In this document: in pieces, positions 8,806 through 17,251 of the stretch | Layout: each line of letters opens with the position of its first letter | Numbering within the stretch: position 1 is the stretch's first letter | Origin: Mesorhizobium sp. J8 | GTDB taxonomy: Bacteria > Pseudomonadota > Alphaproteobacteria > Rhizobiales > Rhizobiaceae | Direction of reading: 5' to 3' | Assembly (NCBI RefSeq): GCF_016591715.1 | Contig: NZ_AP024109.1 | Span: forward strand, 2,480,001 to 2,544,000 | DNA: 64,000 nt | Position numbers and translations under genes: made by a program | Notes under the pieces: generated by a model | What the model was told of the DNA's origin: nothing | The model's input: only the letters and a program-made list of their open reading frames with translations | Databases searched by the model: none

Positions 8806-9654
8806 ATGAATTATCGACACGCCTATCACGCCGGCAATTTCGCCGATGTCGTCAAGCATGCCGTGCTCGCGCGCCTCGTCGAATATCTCAAGCAGAAGGA
8901 CAAGGCTTTTCGCGTTATCGACACCCATGCCGGCATCGGCCGCTACGATCTCGCTTCGGTCGAGTCCGGCAAGACCGGCGAGTGGCAAGGCGGCATCGGC
9001 CGGCTCACCGAGGCGAGGCTCGAGCCGCAAGCGGCGGTCCTGCTTCAGCCCTATCTGGAAGCGGTGCGCGCGCTAAATCCCGACGGCGGGCTCAAGCATT
9101 ATCCCGGCTCGCCGCTGATCGTGCGCCATCTCCTGCGCAACCAGGACCGGTTGACGGCGGTCGAACTGCATCCCGAGGATGCCGTGCGGCTGAAATCTGT
9201 CTTCGCCGGAGATTTCCAGGCGAGGGTGATCGAGCTCGATGGCTGGCTGGCGCTCGGCGCGCAACTGCCGCCGAAGGAAAAGCGCGGTCTTGTCCTCATC
9301 GATCCGCCCTTCGAGGAGGAGGGCGAATTCTCCAGGCTCGTCGAGGGCCTGCGCAAGGCGCACCGGCGCTGGCCGGGCGGCATCTACGCGCTCTGGTACC
9401 CGATCAAGGACCGCAAGGCGGTGACGGCCTTCCGCGCGGCGCTGAAGGAGGCCGGCATTCCGAAGCTGCTCGACATCGCCTTCGAGATCCGGCCCGCCTC
9501 GGACGAGCCCAGCCTCGACGGCAGCGGGCTGGTTGTGGTCAATCCGCCCTATACGCTGGAGAGCGAATTACGGCTGTTGCTGCCGGCCCTGCACAAGGCG
9601 CTGGTTGTCCGGCAGCCGTCGCGCTGGACCTTGGAGTGGTTGGCCGGCGAGTAG
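8806..9654 (+). CDS. rlmJ: 23S rRNA (adenine(2030)-N6)-methyltransferase
   Basis: SAM-dependent methyltransferase that modifies A2030 (E. coli numbering) of 23S rRNA. The N-terminus MNYRHAYHAGNFADVVKH is the family signature, and the SAM-site motif DTHAGIGRYDL and the catalytic LVLIDPPFEE (around residue 165) are present. 282 residues, typical for the family. The start is unambiguous. The gene follows the hypothetical membrane protein with a 6-base gap and is convergent with the AraC-type regulator downstream. Confidence 0.95.
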   Translation: MNYRHAYHAGNFADVVKHAVLARLVEYLKQKDKAFRVIDTHAGIGRYDLASVESGKTGEWQGGIGRLTEARLEPQAAVLLQPYLEAVRALNPDGGLKHYPGSPLIVRHLLRNQDRLTAVELHPEDAVRLKSVFAGDFQARVIELDGWLALGAQLPPKEKRGLVLIDPPFEEEGEFSRLVEGLRKAHRRWPGGIYALWYPIKDRKAVTAFRAALKEAGIPKLLDIAFEIRPASDEPSLDGSGLVVVNPPYTLESELRLLLPALHKALVVRQPSRWTLEWLAGE

Positions 9655-9669
9655 GGCGCCCGCTTTCGC

Positions 9670-10425
9670 TCAAGCCAGCGCCGAGGGCGTCACGCCTGTC
9701 AGCCGCCGGCTTTCGCGGATCAGATGCGCCTGGTCGGCATAGCCGGCCTCGATGGCGAGCAAGGCGGTCGAGGCGTCGCTTTGCTGTCGGTGCAGGCGCC
9801 GGTAACGGTGGAAGCGCAGGATGCGGTCGAGCGTCTTCGGGCCATAGCCGAAGGCGTCCTCGAAACGCCGGCGCAGCGTCCGCTCGCTCATATGCAATTG
9901 GCGTTGCAGGAACGGAACCAGCGGCGTTTCCGGCGGCAAACCTTTATCGATGACGTCGAAGGCCAGATCCATCTGCGGGTCGAGCGCGTCGCGTCCTTGC
10001 GTCCACGCTCCGATCGTCTCTTCCAACTGACGAACCAGGTCGGCAAGGTTGCGCGTCGGCCCGATGCGGTCGGAAAGCTCCCGGCAACGCGTGCCCCACA
10101 AGTCTTTGAGGTCCAGCCGTCCGCCGACGATCTCGCCAGCCGGCACGCCCAGCCATCCGGCGGCGGCGCCCGGCCGGAAGCGGAAGCCGATAATCACCGC
10201 GCCGGCCGGCGGCGTCTCGATCTGCGGCTCCTTGTCCGGCCCGGCCACGCGGAAGCGGCCGTCGATCCATTGCAGGTCGATGGTGGCGTCCGGCGTGATG
10301 ACGATGGGTGGAACGGCGCGCTCGTCCATGCGGTGGACCCAGACCGCTGAGAAGGCGCCGGCCAGGCCGCCAGCGGCGGGCCGCTCGCGAAAGAAGCCGG
10401 TGGTCTGCGCCAGGACCGGTTCCAT
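9670..10425 (-). CDS. AraC family transcriptional regulator
   Basis: 251 residues. The C-terminal part has the AraC double helix-turn-helix: LQRQLHMSERTLRRRFEDAFGYGPK and then the second helix pair around LLAIEAGYADQAHLIRESRRLTG. The N-terminal half (IDLQWIDGRF, VIIGFRFRPGAAAGWLGVPAGEIV) matches the small-beta-barrel domain often found with this subgroup (DUF6597-like). ATG at 10425 has GGAGAGA just upstream; the open frame to 10512 is less likely. It is divergent from the VOC/DoxX unit and may regulate it; no obvious operator was seen. Confidence 0.88.
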   Translation of the reverse strand: MEPVLAQTTGFFRERPAAGGLAGAFSAVWVHRMDERAVPPIVITPDATIDLQWIDGRFRVAGPDKEPQIETPPAGAVIIGFRFRPGAAAGWLGVPAGEIVGGRLDLKDLWGTRCRELSDRIGPTRNLADLVRQLEETIGAWTQGRDALDPQMDLAFDVIDKGLPPETPLVPFLQRQLHMSERTLRRRFEDAFGYGPKTLDRILRFHRYRRLHRQQSDASTALLAIEAGYADQAHLIRESRRLTGVTPSALA

Positions 10426-10607
10426 TCTCTCTCCGATCTGCTCCGGCCCTATTGCCGGATCGGTGCGAAGCTTATTTTGGCCGAAATGTTCAATGCCGGC
10501 CACGTCATCCATGGCAAAACGGACGGAACTTCACGGCGCTTCACGCGCTCGCACCAGACCGCATCCGTTTGCGACGGTGGTCACGAATATAGAAAGGAGT
10601 GAGAGAA

Positions 10608-11030
10608 ATGAAAGCTCGCATCACGGTTTTGACGCTCGGCGTCGACGATCTCGAGGCCTCCCTCAAATTCTATCGTGACGGCCTCGGCCTGCCGACCGAA
10701 GGCATCATCGGCCGCGAATTCGAGCATGGCGCCGTCGCCTTCTTCGCCCTCGCCGGCGGTTTGAAGTTCGCCATCTACGAACGCGCCAACATCGCCTGGG
10801 ATGCCACGGTGCCGCAAACCGGCCGCAGCCCCACCGAATTGACCATCGGCCACAATGTCGGCAGCGAGGCTGAGGTCGACGCCGTGATGGCCGAGGCCGT
10901 CAAGGCCGGCGCGCGTGTGGTCAAGCCGGCACAAAAAACCTTCTGGGGCGGCTATGCCGGCTACTTCCAGGATCCCGACGATCATCTGTGGGAGGTCGTC
11001 TACAACCCGGCTTTCGTTCCCGAGGATTAA
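10608..11030 (+). CDS. VOC (glyoxalase/bleomycin resistance) family protein
   Basis: 140 residues forming two beta-alpha-beta-beta-beta modules: ITVLTLGVDDLEASLKFYRDGLGLPT at the N-terminus and GYFQDPDDHLWEVVYNP at the C-terminus with the usual terminal Glu. Strong ribosome binding site AAAGGAG at 10593-10599 supports ATG 10608. This subgroup is mostly uncharacterised; lyase, dioxygenase or binding functions all occur. A DoxX-like gene follows 34 bases later. Confidence 0.88.
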   Translation: MKARITVLTLGVDDLEASLKFYRDGLGLPTEGIIGREFEHGAVAFFALAGGLKFAIYERANIAWDATVPQTGRSPTELTIGHNVGSEAEVDAVMAEAVKAGARVVKPAQKTFWGGYAGYFQDPDDHLWEVVYNPAFVPED

Positions 11031-11064
11031 GCGAAGCAAAGCGCGCCGTCGGCAGGAGGCAGCC

Positions 11065-11427
11065 ATGCCTGTTCAAACCATTCAAGCGCTTGGCGCTCTC
11101 CTGATCGGTGGCGTGTTCGTCTTCGCCGGCATCGAGCATTTCCTGAAATTCGGAGCCATGCGCGACTATCTGGCCGCCCAGAAATTCCCGGCTCCGGCCT
11201 TGATGCTGGCCGCCGGTTCGGCGATCGAGGTCGTTGCCGGTTTCCTGCTTGCCGTTGGCATAACCCGGCCCTTCGCCGCGGGCGCGCTGGTCGCCTTTAC
11301 GCTGGCGACGAACCTCATGCTGCTGCGTTTCTGGGCGAGCGATGAGCCCGAGCGCCAGGTGCTGCGCAACGCGTTCCTGATCAACATTGCCGTCGTCGGC
11401 GGCCTGCTGCTTGCCGGGACGTTTTGA
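11065..11427 (+). CDS. DoxX family membrane protein
   Basis: 120 residues with four predicted transmembrane segments. The DoxX pattern is seen in the first helix (LLIGGVFVFAGIEHFLKFGAM), in ALMLAAGSAIEVVAGFLLAVG and in the later LVAFTLATNLMLLRFW. AGGAGG precedes ATG 11065. Probably co-transcribed with the VOC gene. DoxX/MauD-type relatives are linked to redox processes, but no specific role can be inferred here. Confidence 0.82.
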   Translation: MPVQTIQALGALLIGGVFVFAGIEHFLKFGAMRDYLAAQKFPAPALMLAAGSAIEVVAGFLLAVGITRPFAAGALVAFTLATNLMLLRFWASDEPERQVLRNAFLINIAVVGGLLLAGTF

Positions 11428-11537
11428 GGAATTGGTAAGTCCGCAACGAAGGCTTGCGGAAACCATTGTTTTCGCAACCGCTTGACCGCCGCCAAGCGAA
11501 TCCGCACAGTGCGTGGAACCGACCTTGAGAGGCTGTC

Positions 11538-11990
11538 ATGACTCGCTTCGCCCATTCCGCCCTTGCCGCGCTCCTTGCGCTGTCCACTCCCATTGCCGCT
11601 CCGCTGGGCTTCGGCCAGGCGGCGCAGGCCGCCGACCTTTCCGTCTACAGTGGTGACGATGGCAGTGTCTGCGGCGAGGCCTGGGTGCTGAACAAGATCA
11701 CCGACCGCTTCTCCTATCAGGTGCATCACGTGCCGCATCTGCCGGACGTCGCGATCACCGATTTCCGCAACATCCGCCAGCATCGCTACGAGCCGGCGAG
11801 CGACGAATGGCCGATCGGCCGGCACTATTGCCGCGCCACCGTCAACCTCTCGGATGGCCGCGACCGCTCGATCTTCTACCTGATCGAGGAAGGCCAGGGC
11901 TTTGCCTCGATCGGCGACAATGTCGAGTTCTGCGTCTCGGGCTTCGATCGCTGGCTGGTCTATAACGGCCGCTGCCGCGTGCTGCGGTAA
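11538..11990 (+). CDS. exported hypothetical protein
   Basis: 150 residues with a signal peptide of about 31 residues (ends AAQA-AD). The mature part has four cysteines (CGEAW, HYCRATV, EFCVSG, GRCRVL) likely forming two disulfides, and is rich in aromatic residues and His (QVHHVPHLPDV). RIFYL-type strands and RHYCRATVNLSDGRDRSIFYLIE suggest a compact beta domain. I do not recognise the family; similar small secreted proteins are widespread in rhizobia. It stands alone, with the sigma factor operon convergent. Confidence 0.7.
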   Translation: MTRFAHSALAALLALSTPIAAPLGFGQAAQAADLSVYSGDDGSVCGEAWVLNKITDRFSYQVHHVPHLPDVAITDFRNIRQHRYEPASDEWPIGRHYCRATVNLSDGRDRSIFYLIEEGQGFASIGDNVEFCVSGFDRWLVYNGRCRVLR

Positions 11991-12082
11991 GTTCGTCGGC
12001 CTCATAGACCGTTGGTTGGCGCTCTGCGGTGCCCTTGTGGGGGAGATGCCCGCCAGGGCAAAGGGGCCACTGTCCCGCCGAC

Positions 12083-13339
12083 CTATCCTAAGCTGGCTCC
12101 ACCGCCAGCCCTCGCAAGCAGCAGCGCGCGCTCCTGCTCGTTGCCGGTCAGCTCGGCGGCGCGGCGGAATTCGGCGCGGGCTTCCTCCATCCGCCCGAGC
12201 CTCGCCAACAAGTCGCCGCGCACCGTGGGCAACAGATGCGAGCCCTTCAGTCGCGGTTCGTCCCGCAGTGCATCGGCGATGGCCAAGCCTTGCGCCGGCC
12301 CGAATGCCATGCCGGCCGCGACCGCCCGGTTGACCTCGACGATGGGCGAGGGGACCGCCAGCGCGAGCGCCTGGTAGTAGGCGGCGATCGCAATCCAGTC
12401 GGTGTCGGCCGCGCTCACCGCCCGCGCATGGCAGGCGGCGATCATCGCCTGCAGTTGATAAGGACCTGGCGTCGGCGTGAGCGCCATCGCGCGTCTCAGC
12501 CCGTCGAGGCCGCGCCGGATCAGCGACCAGTCCCAGCGGCCGCGATCCTGGTCGAGCAAAAGGATGGGATTGCCCGCTTTGTCGGTGCGGGCGCCAAAGC
12601 GCGAGGCGCTGAGCTCCATCAGAGCCACCAGGCCGAGTGCCTCGGGCTCCTCCGGCATCAGCGCAGCCAGCAGGCGACCGAGGCGCATTGCCTCGTTACC
12701 GAGATCGGCGCGCAGCCAGTCCGGTCCGGAGGAGGTGACATAGCCTTCGTTGAAGATCAGATAGATCACCTCCAGCACGGCGCCCAGGCGCTCGCGCCGC
12801 TCCGGACCGCGCGGCGTCTCGAAGACGATGCCTGCGTCGCGCAATGTCCGTTTGGCACGCACGATGCGCTGGGCGACGGTGGCCTCCGGCACCAGGAAGG
12901 CGCGCGCGATCTCCGCCGTCGACAGTCCGCCAAGCATGCGCAAGGCAAGCGCCGCGCGCTGCTCTGCCGGCAGCACCGGGTGGCAGGCGGTGAAAATCAG
13001 CCGCAGCAGGTCGTCGCCGATATCCTCATCGAGCGCGGCCTCGATGTCGGGCACCGCGCGCTCCAGCTCGGCAAGATCGACCGCCAGCTCGCGTTGCTTG
13101 CTGTCGAGCATAACCGTGCGGCGCAGCCGGTCGAGCGCCCGATTGGTGGCGACCCGCGCCAGCCAGGCGGCCGGGTTATGCGGGATGCCGTCCCGGGGCC
13201 AGCGCTCCAGTGCCGTCAGGAAGGCATCCTGCACGACCTCCTCGGCCAGCCCGACATCGCGAAGGGTGCGGGTGAGCCTGGCGGCGAGCCTTGGTTGCTC
13301 GATCCGCCAGACCGCTTCGATGGTCGCGGTTGTAGTCAA
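12083..13339 (-). CDS. ECF42-like RNA polymerase sigma factor with C-terminal extension
   Basis: 418 residues. The first 170 residues hold sigma region 2 (VGLAEEVVQDAFLTALERWP, NPAAWLARVATNRALDRLRR) and region 4 (LALRMLGGLSTAEIARAFLVPEATVAQRIVRAKR). The remaining roughly 240 residues are a helical, TPR-like extension (DUF6596) ending in a repeat-like LAYYQALALAVPSP...RAELTGNEQERALLLAR region. This build matches ECF group 42, which has no anti-sigma factor but pairs with a DGPF protein. Exactly such a gene precedes it, and the two overlap as TTGA, giving a TTG start. The C-terminal extension is presumed to regulate activity. Confidence 0.9.
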   Translation of the reverse strand: MTTTATIEAVWRIEQPRLAARLTRTLRDVGLAEEVVQDAFLTALERWPRDGIPHNPAAWLARVATNRALDRLRRTVMLDSKQRELAVDLAELERAVPDIEAALDEDIGDDLLRLIFTACHPVLPAEQRAALALRMLGGLSTAEIARAFLVPEATVAQRIVRAKRTLRDAGIVFETPRGPERRERLGAVLEVIYLIFNEGYVTSSGPDWLRADLGNEAMRLGRLLAALMPEEPEALGLVALMELSASRFGARTDKAGNPILLLDQDRGRWDWSLIRRGLDGLRRAMALTPTPGPYQLQAMIAACHARAVSAADTDWIAIAAYYQALALAVPSPIVEVNRAVAAGMAFGPAQGLAIADALRDEPRLKGSHLLPTVRGDLLARLGRMEEARAEFRRAAELTGNEQERALLLARAGGGASLG

Positions 13340-13740
13340 CTCTTAAGCCTGCTGAATCCTTCGGCCGCCTTCTGGACGTCCTCGGGAAAATCGCTCATCT
13401 CCTGAACGCGGCGGACCTCGATAACGTCGTTCTCCCCGGCGGGGCAGCGGCGGGCCCATTCGATGGCCTCCTCCCGCGACCGTACGTCGATCATCCAGTA
13501 GCCGCCAAGCACTTCCTTGACCTCCGCGAACGGGCCATCGGTGACGGCCGGCTTGCCGCCTTTGAAAGATACCCGCGCGCCAACAGACGGCGGATGCAGC
13601 CCATCGAGCGCAAGCAAAATGCCGGCTCGCTTCAGCTCCTCATTGTATTTCATCATCGCCTCCACCGCCTCGGCACTCGGCATCACGTCGGGAGCCGCGG
13701 TCGCATAGCCGCCAGGGATCATCAGCATCATGAAGCGCAT
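13336..13740 (-). CDS. YciI/DGPF domain protein, partner of the ECF sigma factor
   Basis: 134 residues of the YCII-related family. The diagnostic TDGPFAEVKEVLGGYWMI is present, with a ferredoxin-like fold pattern (MRFMMLMIPG start, IEWARRCP, VIEVRRVQEM). ATG at 13740 has GGAAG upstream. Stop codon and the sigma factor's TTG overlap, so translation is coupled. DGPF proteins accompany ECF42 sigma factors across many phyla; their biochemical role is not settled. Confidence 0.92.
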   Translation of the reverse strand: MRFMMLMIPGGYATAAPDVMPSAEAVEAMMKYNEELKRAGILLALDGLHPPSVGARVSFKGGKPAVTDGPFAEVKEVLGGYWMIDVRSREEAIEWARRCPAGENDVIEVRRVQEMSDFPEDVQKAAEGFSRLKS

Positions 13741-13865
13741 GGATATCTTCCTTTCGATTGGTTGCTTCGATCCTACGACGAACGAGGATCGCCTGAATCG
13801 ACAACGGTGCAAAAATTAGTTCGATCTGTCCTGGGCGCCGTACCGACCGCGGGACATCGCAGTCG

Positions 13866-14492
13866 TCACGCCCGCATCCCTTGGCCGGACAGATAGGCGC
13901 AGATCAACTCGCCGAGTTGCCTGTGCAATTCCGGCGCGTCGAGCATGTTGCGCCGTGCCGCGTTGTGGATCACGCCTTCGACCGCCGAGGACAGCACGCG
14001 CGCCATCGTCTCGGTATCCTTGCGACGCTTGCGGTACTGCGCGACGGCCGCGGCGTAATGTTCGAGATAGCGCGCCTGGAACGAGGCATGAGCGGCGCGT
14101 GAGCCGCGGTCGCCGGGCGCTTCGTCGAGCAGCACCTGGTGCAACGTCGGATGGATCGAGTGCGCATCGATCATGCCGCGCACCAGCTCACGCGCGAATT
14201 GCTTGAGCGGCTTCTCCTCCGCCGACGCTTCGCGAATCACCGAAAGCACATGATCGAAGTGACGACGCCGGATCGCGTCGACCAGGGCCAGCTTGTCGGG
14301 AAAATATTGATAGAGCGAGCCGATGCTGACGCCTGCTGCCTCCGCCACCTTGTTGGTGGAGAAGCCCGCCCAGCCGAGCTCGCTCAGAACGTGAGCCCCG
14401 GCTTCGATGATCGCCTCGACGGTGGCGATCGAACGCGCCTGGCGCGGCTGTTTGCGCATGCGTGCGGCCGGCTTTGCAATGCGAGTAGACAT
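13866..14492 (-). CDS. TetR/AcrR family transcriptional regulator
   Basis: 208 residues. N-terminal DNA-binding domain: SIATVEAIIEAGAHVLSELGWAGFSTNKVAEAAGVSIGSLYQYFPDKLAL (described in two parts), with the recognition helix at about residues 50-60. The C-terminal domain has the HPTLHQVLLDEAP pattern seen in the TetR_C_7-like group. A basic N-terminal arm RMRKQPRQAR precedes the HTH. Divergent from the DinB gene 71 bases away, which it probably regulates; I could not find a clean palindrome in the gap. Confidence 0.9.
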   Translation of the reverse strand: MSTRIAKPAARMRKQPRQARSIATVEAIIEAGAHVLSELGWAGFSTNKVAEAAGVSIGSLYQYFPDKLALVDAIRRRHFDHVLSVIREASAEEKPLKQFARELVRGMIDAHSIHPTLHQVLLDEAPGDRGSRAAHASFQARYLEHYAAAVAQYRKRRKDTETMARVLSSAVEGVIHNAARRNMLDAPELHRQLGELICAYLSGQGMRA

Positions 14493-14563
14493 GCTGGCCC
14501 GTCTCCCGAGAATATAAACAGGATACTCACATTCATTTCACCAACGCAAATGGGGCTGAAACG

Positions 14564-15106
14564 ATGAGTGCGAAGACCTTGCTGAAGGGTATGCTTGCCT
14601 ATCAGGCCTGGGCGAACGATGAGCTGATGGAGAGGCTTGCCGGGATGGACCCGGCGAGCGACGCCGGACAACGCCACGCCGCGCTCCGCCTGATGAACCA
14701 TATCCATGTCGTGTCGCGGATCTTTGCCGCGCAGCTGAAGGGCGTCGCCCATGGCTATGCGAGCGACAATACGCCAGGCACGCCCGAACCGCGCGAGCTG
14801 CGCGGCGCGTTGGCCGAGGTCGATCGCTGGTACCTCGACTATCTGGAAATCGTTTCGGAGCAAGGGCTTGCCGACCGGGTCGCCTTCGTCTTCACCGACG
14901 GGGACAAGGGCTGCATGACAAGGCAGGAGATGCTGACTCATGTCGTCCTGCATGGCAGTTACCATCGCGGCGAGATCGGCCGCATGCTGACGGGGATCGC
15001 GGTCTCGACGCCTTGGGACACCTATGCCGTCCATCTGCATCGTTCCGAGCCCGCACGCCGCCTGCAGGGCGAAACGCAAGCCGGCGGAGATTGGCGGCAG
15101 CGATAG
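14564..15106 (+). CDS. DinB family protein
   Basis: 180 residues, four-helix bundle of the DinB/YfiT-like superfamily. The metal-site histidines are in the expected places: LMNHIHVVSR (first) and THVVLHGSYHRGEI (the H-x3-H pair). The N-terminus LKGMLAYQAWANDELMERL is typical. Such proteins are often thiol-dependent transferases or detoxification enzymes, with damage-inducible members; no substrate can be predicted. Divergent from the TetR regulator. Confidence 0.85.
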   Translation: MSAKTLLKGMLAYQAWANDELMERLAGMDPASDAGQRHAALRLMNHIHVVSRIFAAQLKGVAHGYASDNTPGTPEPRELRGALAEVDRWYLDYLEIVSEQGLADRVAFVFTDGDKGCMTRQEMLTHVVLHGSYHRGEIGRMLTGIAVSTPWDTYAVHLHRSEPARRLQGETQAGGDWRQR

Positions 15107-15496
15107 AATATGAGCTCTAAGCTCACTTTCAAGTGAGTAAGCTTTGATCGCCTCGCCTGGCCGGTTGATCTGTAGATGTTTTCGCTGGACAAGATGAAGC
15201 CGGCGTTCGGCGGTGCGTTCTCTATTGTGAGCACTCTGCTCACATTGTGATATAAGGTTCCGCTGTGGACGGATGGATGATCGGGCGATAGAAGCCGGGC
15301 GAAAATCTGGCGCCTGGGTCATCACTTTGAAAGTGACAGATTCGCTCACAATTTTTCCATGAGATGCATCTTTGTGTAACCAAAATTCAATAACTGAAAA
15401 TCATTGTGTTGCTTCGCTGGCTAGACAGTCGCGAGTCAGATATGCATAGACACGCCGGGTCACTCACGACCATCGGCAAAACGCAAGGGGCATCGC
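15107..15496. promoter_or_regulatory. intergenic region with three perfect palindromes ahead of the H1-like gene
   Basis: Nearly 390 bases, relatively AT-rich. It carries CTCACTT-TC-AAGTGAG (15122-15137), GTGAGCA-CTC-TGCTCAC (15227-15243) and TCACTTTGAAAGTGA (15322-15336). All three share a GTGA/TCAC half-site. No coding sequence seen. They may be binding sites of one regulator or folded mRNA leader hairpins of the H1-like gene at 15497. Confidence 0.6.
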
Positions 15497-15850
15497 ATGG
15501 CAAAGACGACAACCAAGGCGCCGGCGGCGAAAGCGCCGGCAAAGAAGCCGGCAGCTAAGGCTGCCGCGAAACCTGCAGCAGTGAAGAAGGCAGCGGCGCC
15601 GAAGGCAGCCGCCAAAGCTCCGGCCAAGGCAGCAGCCAAGCCGGCGGCCAAGGCCGCGGCAAAGCCCGCCGCCAAGGCAGCGGCCAAGCCGGCTGCGAAG
15701 GCAGCAGCCAAGCCCGCCGCCGCCAAGAAGCCGGCAGCGAAGGCAGCGGCCAAGCCCGCCGCCAAGGCTCCGATGAAGGCCGCCGCCGCCAAGGCGCCGG
15801 CAGCCGTGAAGAAGGCAGCTCCGGCGAAGAAGCCGGCCGCCAAGAAGTAA
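15497..15850 (+). CDS. histone H1-like Lys/Ala/Pro-rich protein
   Basis: 117 residues made almost wholly of Ala, Lys and Pro in repeats of the AAKPAAKA type, with no globular domain. The protein is extremely basic and probably binds DNA or RNA non-specifically, like the C-terminal domain of eukaryotic H1 and the Hc1/AlgP-type proteins of bacteria. The DNA repeats have an 18-24 base period, so copy-number change by slippage is expected. Start ATG 15497 is well placed; a strong terminator lies at 15956-16003. The opposite strand is also open because of the composition and is not a gene. Confidence 0.85.
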   Translation: MAKTTTKAPAAKAPAKKPAAKAAAKPAAVKKAAAPKAAAKAPAKAAAKPAAKAAAKPAAKAAAKPAAKAAAKPAAAKKPAAKAAAKPAAKAPMKAAAAKAPAAVKKAAPAKKPAAKK

Positions 15851-15955
15851 TCGCGAAGCTTCGCCTGGCCGGCCCAAACGGGCGAGGGCGGGTGTTACCC
15901 AGGCACCCCTTTCGCAGTTCGGCGACAGAGCGAAGTCGGAGCATGCGCTCCTCCT

Positions 15956-16003
15956 AAAGCTCTCGGAAATTTTGCTGCCAGCAAAACTTCCGGGAGCTTT
16001 TTT
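15956..16003 (+). terminator. strong intrinsic terminator
   Basis: Long hairpin whose arms AAAGCTCTCGGAAATTTTGCTG and the near-complement ending CGGGAGCTTT flank a 2-4 base loop, followed by TTTTTTA. It lies about 105 bases after the H1-like gene. Confidence 0.88.
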
Positions 16004-16114
16004 ATTGGCGCGCCTGCGCCGGCAAAAACATTGGCAGATCTGGATCGGCCTGTTGGCCGTTGCCCTTCGGACGCTGATCGGTCAACAGTGCCGCAAACAG
16101 CTGGGAATCCGATC

Positions 16115-16711
16115 ATGCCGAAACTGCTCTATGCTTCCACGTCCCCCTACAGTTCGAAGGTCCGCATGGCGGCCGCCTATGCCGGGATCGCCATCGACCT
16201 CGTGCCGGTCAAGACGGAGGACAGGCCCGCCGACCTGATCTCGGCCAATCCGCTCGGCAAGATCCCGGTGCTGGTGCTGGAGGACGGCCGCTCGATTTAT
16301 GACAGCCGCGCCATCACCCAGCATCTCAACCGCCTGTCGAAGAACGCGCTGTTCCCGCGCAACCCGGACAAGCGGCTCGAGGCGGAGGTTCTGGAGGCGC
16401 TTGCCGACGGCATCTGCGACTGCGCGCTGTCGATGGTCTATGAGCGGCGCACGCGGCCGGAGGCGATGGTCTATCAGCCTTGGCTCGACCGGCAATGGAC
16501 GAAGGTCGCCACGGCGCTCGACCTCATCAACGCCAACCCGCCGAAGCTGCCGAAGAAGATCACTGCCGGCCACATGGCGCTGCGCGCAACGCTTGGCTAT
16601 CTTGCGCTGCGCTTTTCCGGCCAATGGGAAAAGGGCCGCGGACGGCTCGTGCGCTGGGCCGCCAGGTTTGATGAGAAGTTTCCGGAACTGAAAGCAAGCG
16701 TGCCGGGGTAG
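16115..16711 (+). CDS. glutathione S-transferase family protein
   Basis: 198 residues. Thioredoxin-like N-domain: PKLLYASTSPYSSKVRMAAAYAG (Ser in the catalytic loop), NPLGKIPVLVLEDG with the cis-Pro, and the glutathione-binding YDSRAITQHL. The C-terminal helical domain follows (LEAEVLEALADGICDC). ATG at 16115 chosen; the frame continues upstream without a good start. Probably a cytosolic detoxification enzyme; the substrate is unknown. Confidence 0.9.
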   Translation: MPKLLYASTSPYSSKVRMAAAYAGIAIDLVPVKTEDRPADLISANPLGKIPVLVLEDGRSIYDSRAITQHLNRLSKNALFPRNPDKRLEAEVLEALADGICDCALSMVYERRTRPEAMVYQPWLDRQWTKVATALDLINANPPKLPKKITAGHMALRATLGYLALRFSGQWEKGRGRLVRWAARFDEKFPELKASVPG

Positions 16712-16715
16712 TGCG

Positions 16716-16750
16716 CCTTCTCCTTCTCCCGCACGGGGAGAAGGAGAGGC
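16716..16750. repeat. short palindromic repeat CCTTCTCCC...GGGAGAAGG
   Basis: Perfect 11-base arms CTCCTTCTCCC (16720-16730) and GGGAGAAGGAG (16736-16746). The same core recurs at 42478-42503 and, in longer form, inside the EamA gene (36507-36702). It can fold in RNA and may act as a weak terminator for the GST gene. Confidence 0.75.
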
Positions 16751-16811
16751 CGCGCTTGAACCCCGTCCGCTTCCATGCTTGCCTGACATCACCCAAGTCG
16801 GAGTGCTGAGC

Positions 16812-17186
16812 ATGGCAAAGCTCTCAACCAATGTCGCGCCGGACCCGATGGTCGCACGCCTGCGCGCCGCCCTCGGGCAACGCGCCTTCACCGAACAAAA
16901 AATGTTCGGCGGCACCTGTTTCATGATCAACGGCAACATGCTGATCGGCACCTCGAAGCGCGGGCTTCTGGTTCGTGTCGGCAAACAAGCGCATGCGGCT
17001 GCCGCCGCACGTCCTCATGCGAGCACGATGGAGATGGGCGGGCGCTCGATGGAAGGCTATGTTCGCGTTGCGCCGGAAGGCACGACAACCGATGCCGATC
17101 TTGCCTTCTGGCTCGACCACGCGCTGGCTTTCGTCAAGACGCTGCCAGCGAAGGCAAAGGCCAGACCGCCGAAGCGGTCGACATGA
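16812..17186 (+). CDS. TfoX/Sxy N-terminal domain protein
   Basis: 124 residues matching the TfoX N-terminal domain alone: VARLRAALGQ, EQKMFGGTCFMINGNMLIG and GLLVRVG, followed by MEMGGRSMEGYVRV. There is no TfoX C-terminal domain. In gammaproteobacteria full-length TfoX controls competence; stand-alone N-domains in rhizobia are uncharacterised. ATG at 16812 chosen. The C-terminus is basic (KAKARPPKRST). Confidence 0.85.
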   Translation: MAKLSTNVAPDPMVARLRAALGQRAFTEQKMFGGTCFMINGNMLIGTSKRGLLVRVGKQAHAAAAARPHASTMEMGGRSMEGYVRVAPEGTTTDADLAFWLDHALAFVKTLPAKAKARPPKRST

Positions 17187-17202
17187 TGGCCGGCTGCACA
17201 AA

Positions 17203-17229
17203 AAAAGCCGGGCGCAAGGCCCGGCTTTT
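17203..17229. terminator. bidirectional intrinsic terminator
   Basis: Perfect arms AAAAGCCGGGC (17203-17213) and GCCCGGCTTTT (17219-17229) with a 5-base loop, between the convergent TfoX-like gene and the outer membrane protein gene; T runs exist on both strands. Confidence 0.9.
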
Positions 17230-17251
17230 CCGTGTCGTGGCTTCTAACGAC

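Noticed and set aside
15460..15877. Open frames on the minus strand opposite the H1-like gene
   Set aside because: They translate the same simple repeat into Ala/Gly/Phe or Arg/Gly/Cys runs; the plus strand has the start, context and terminator.
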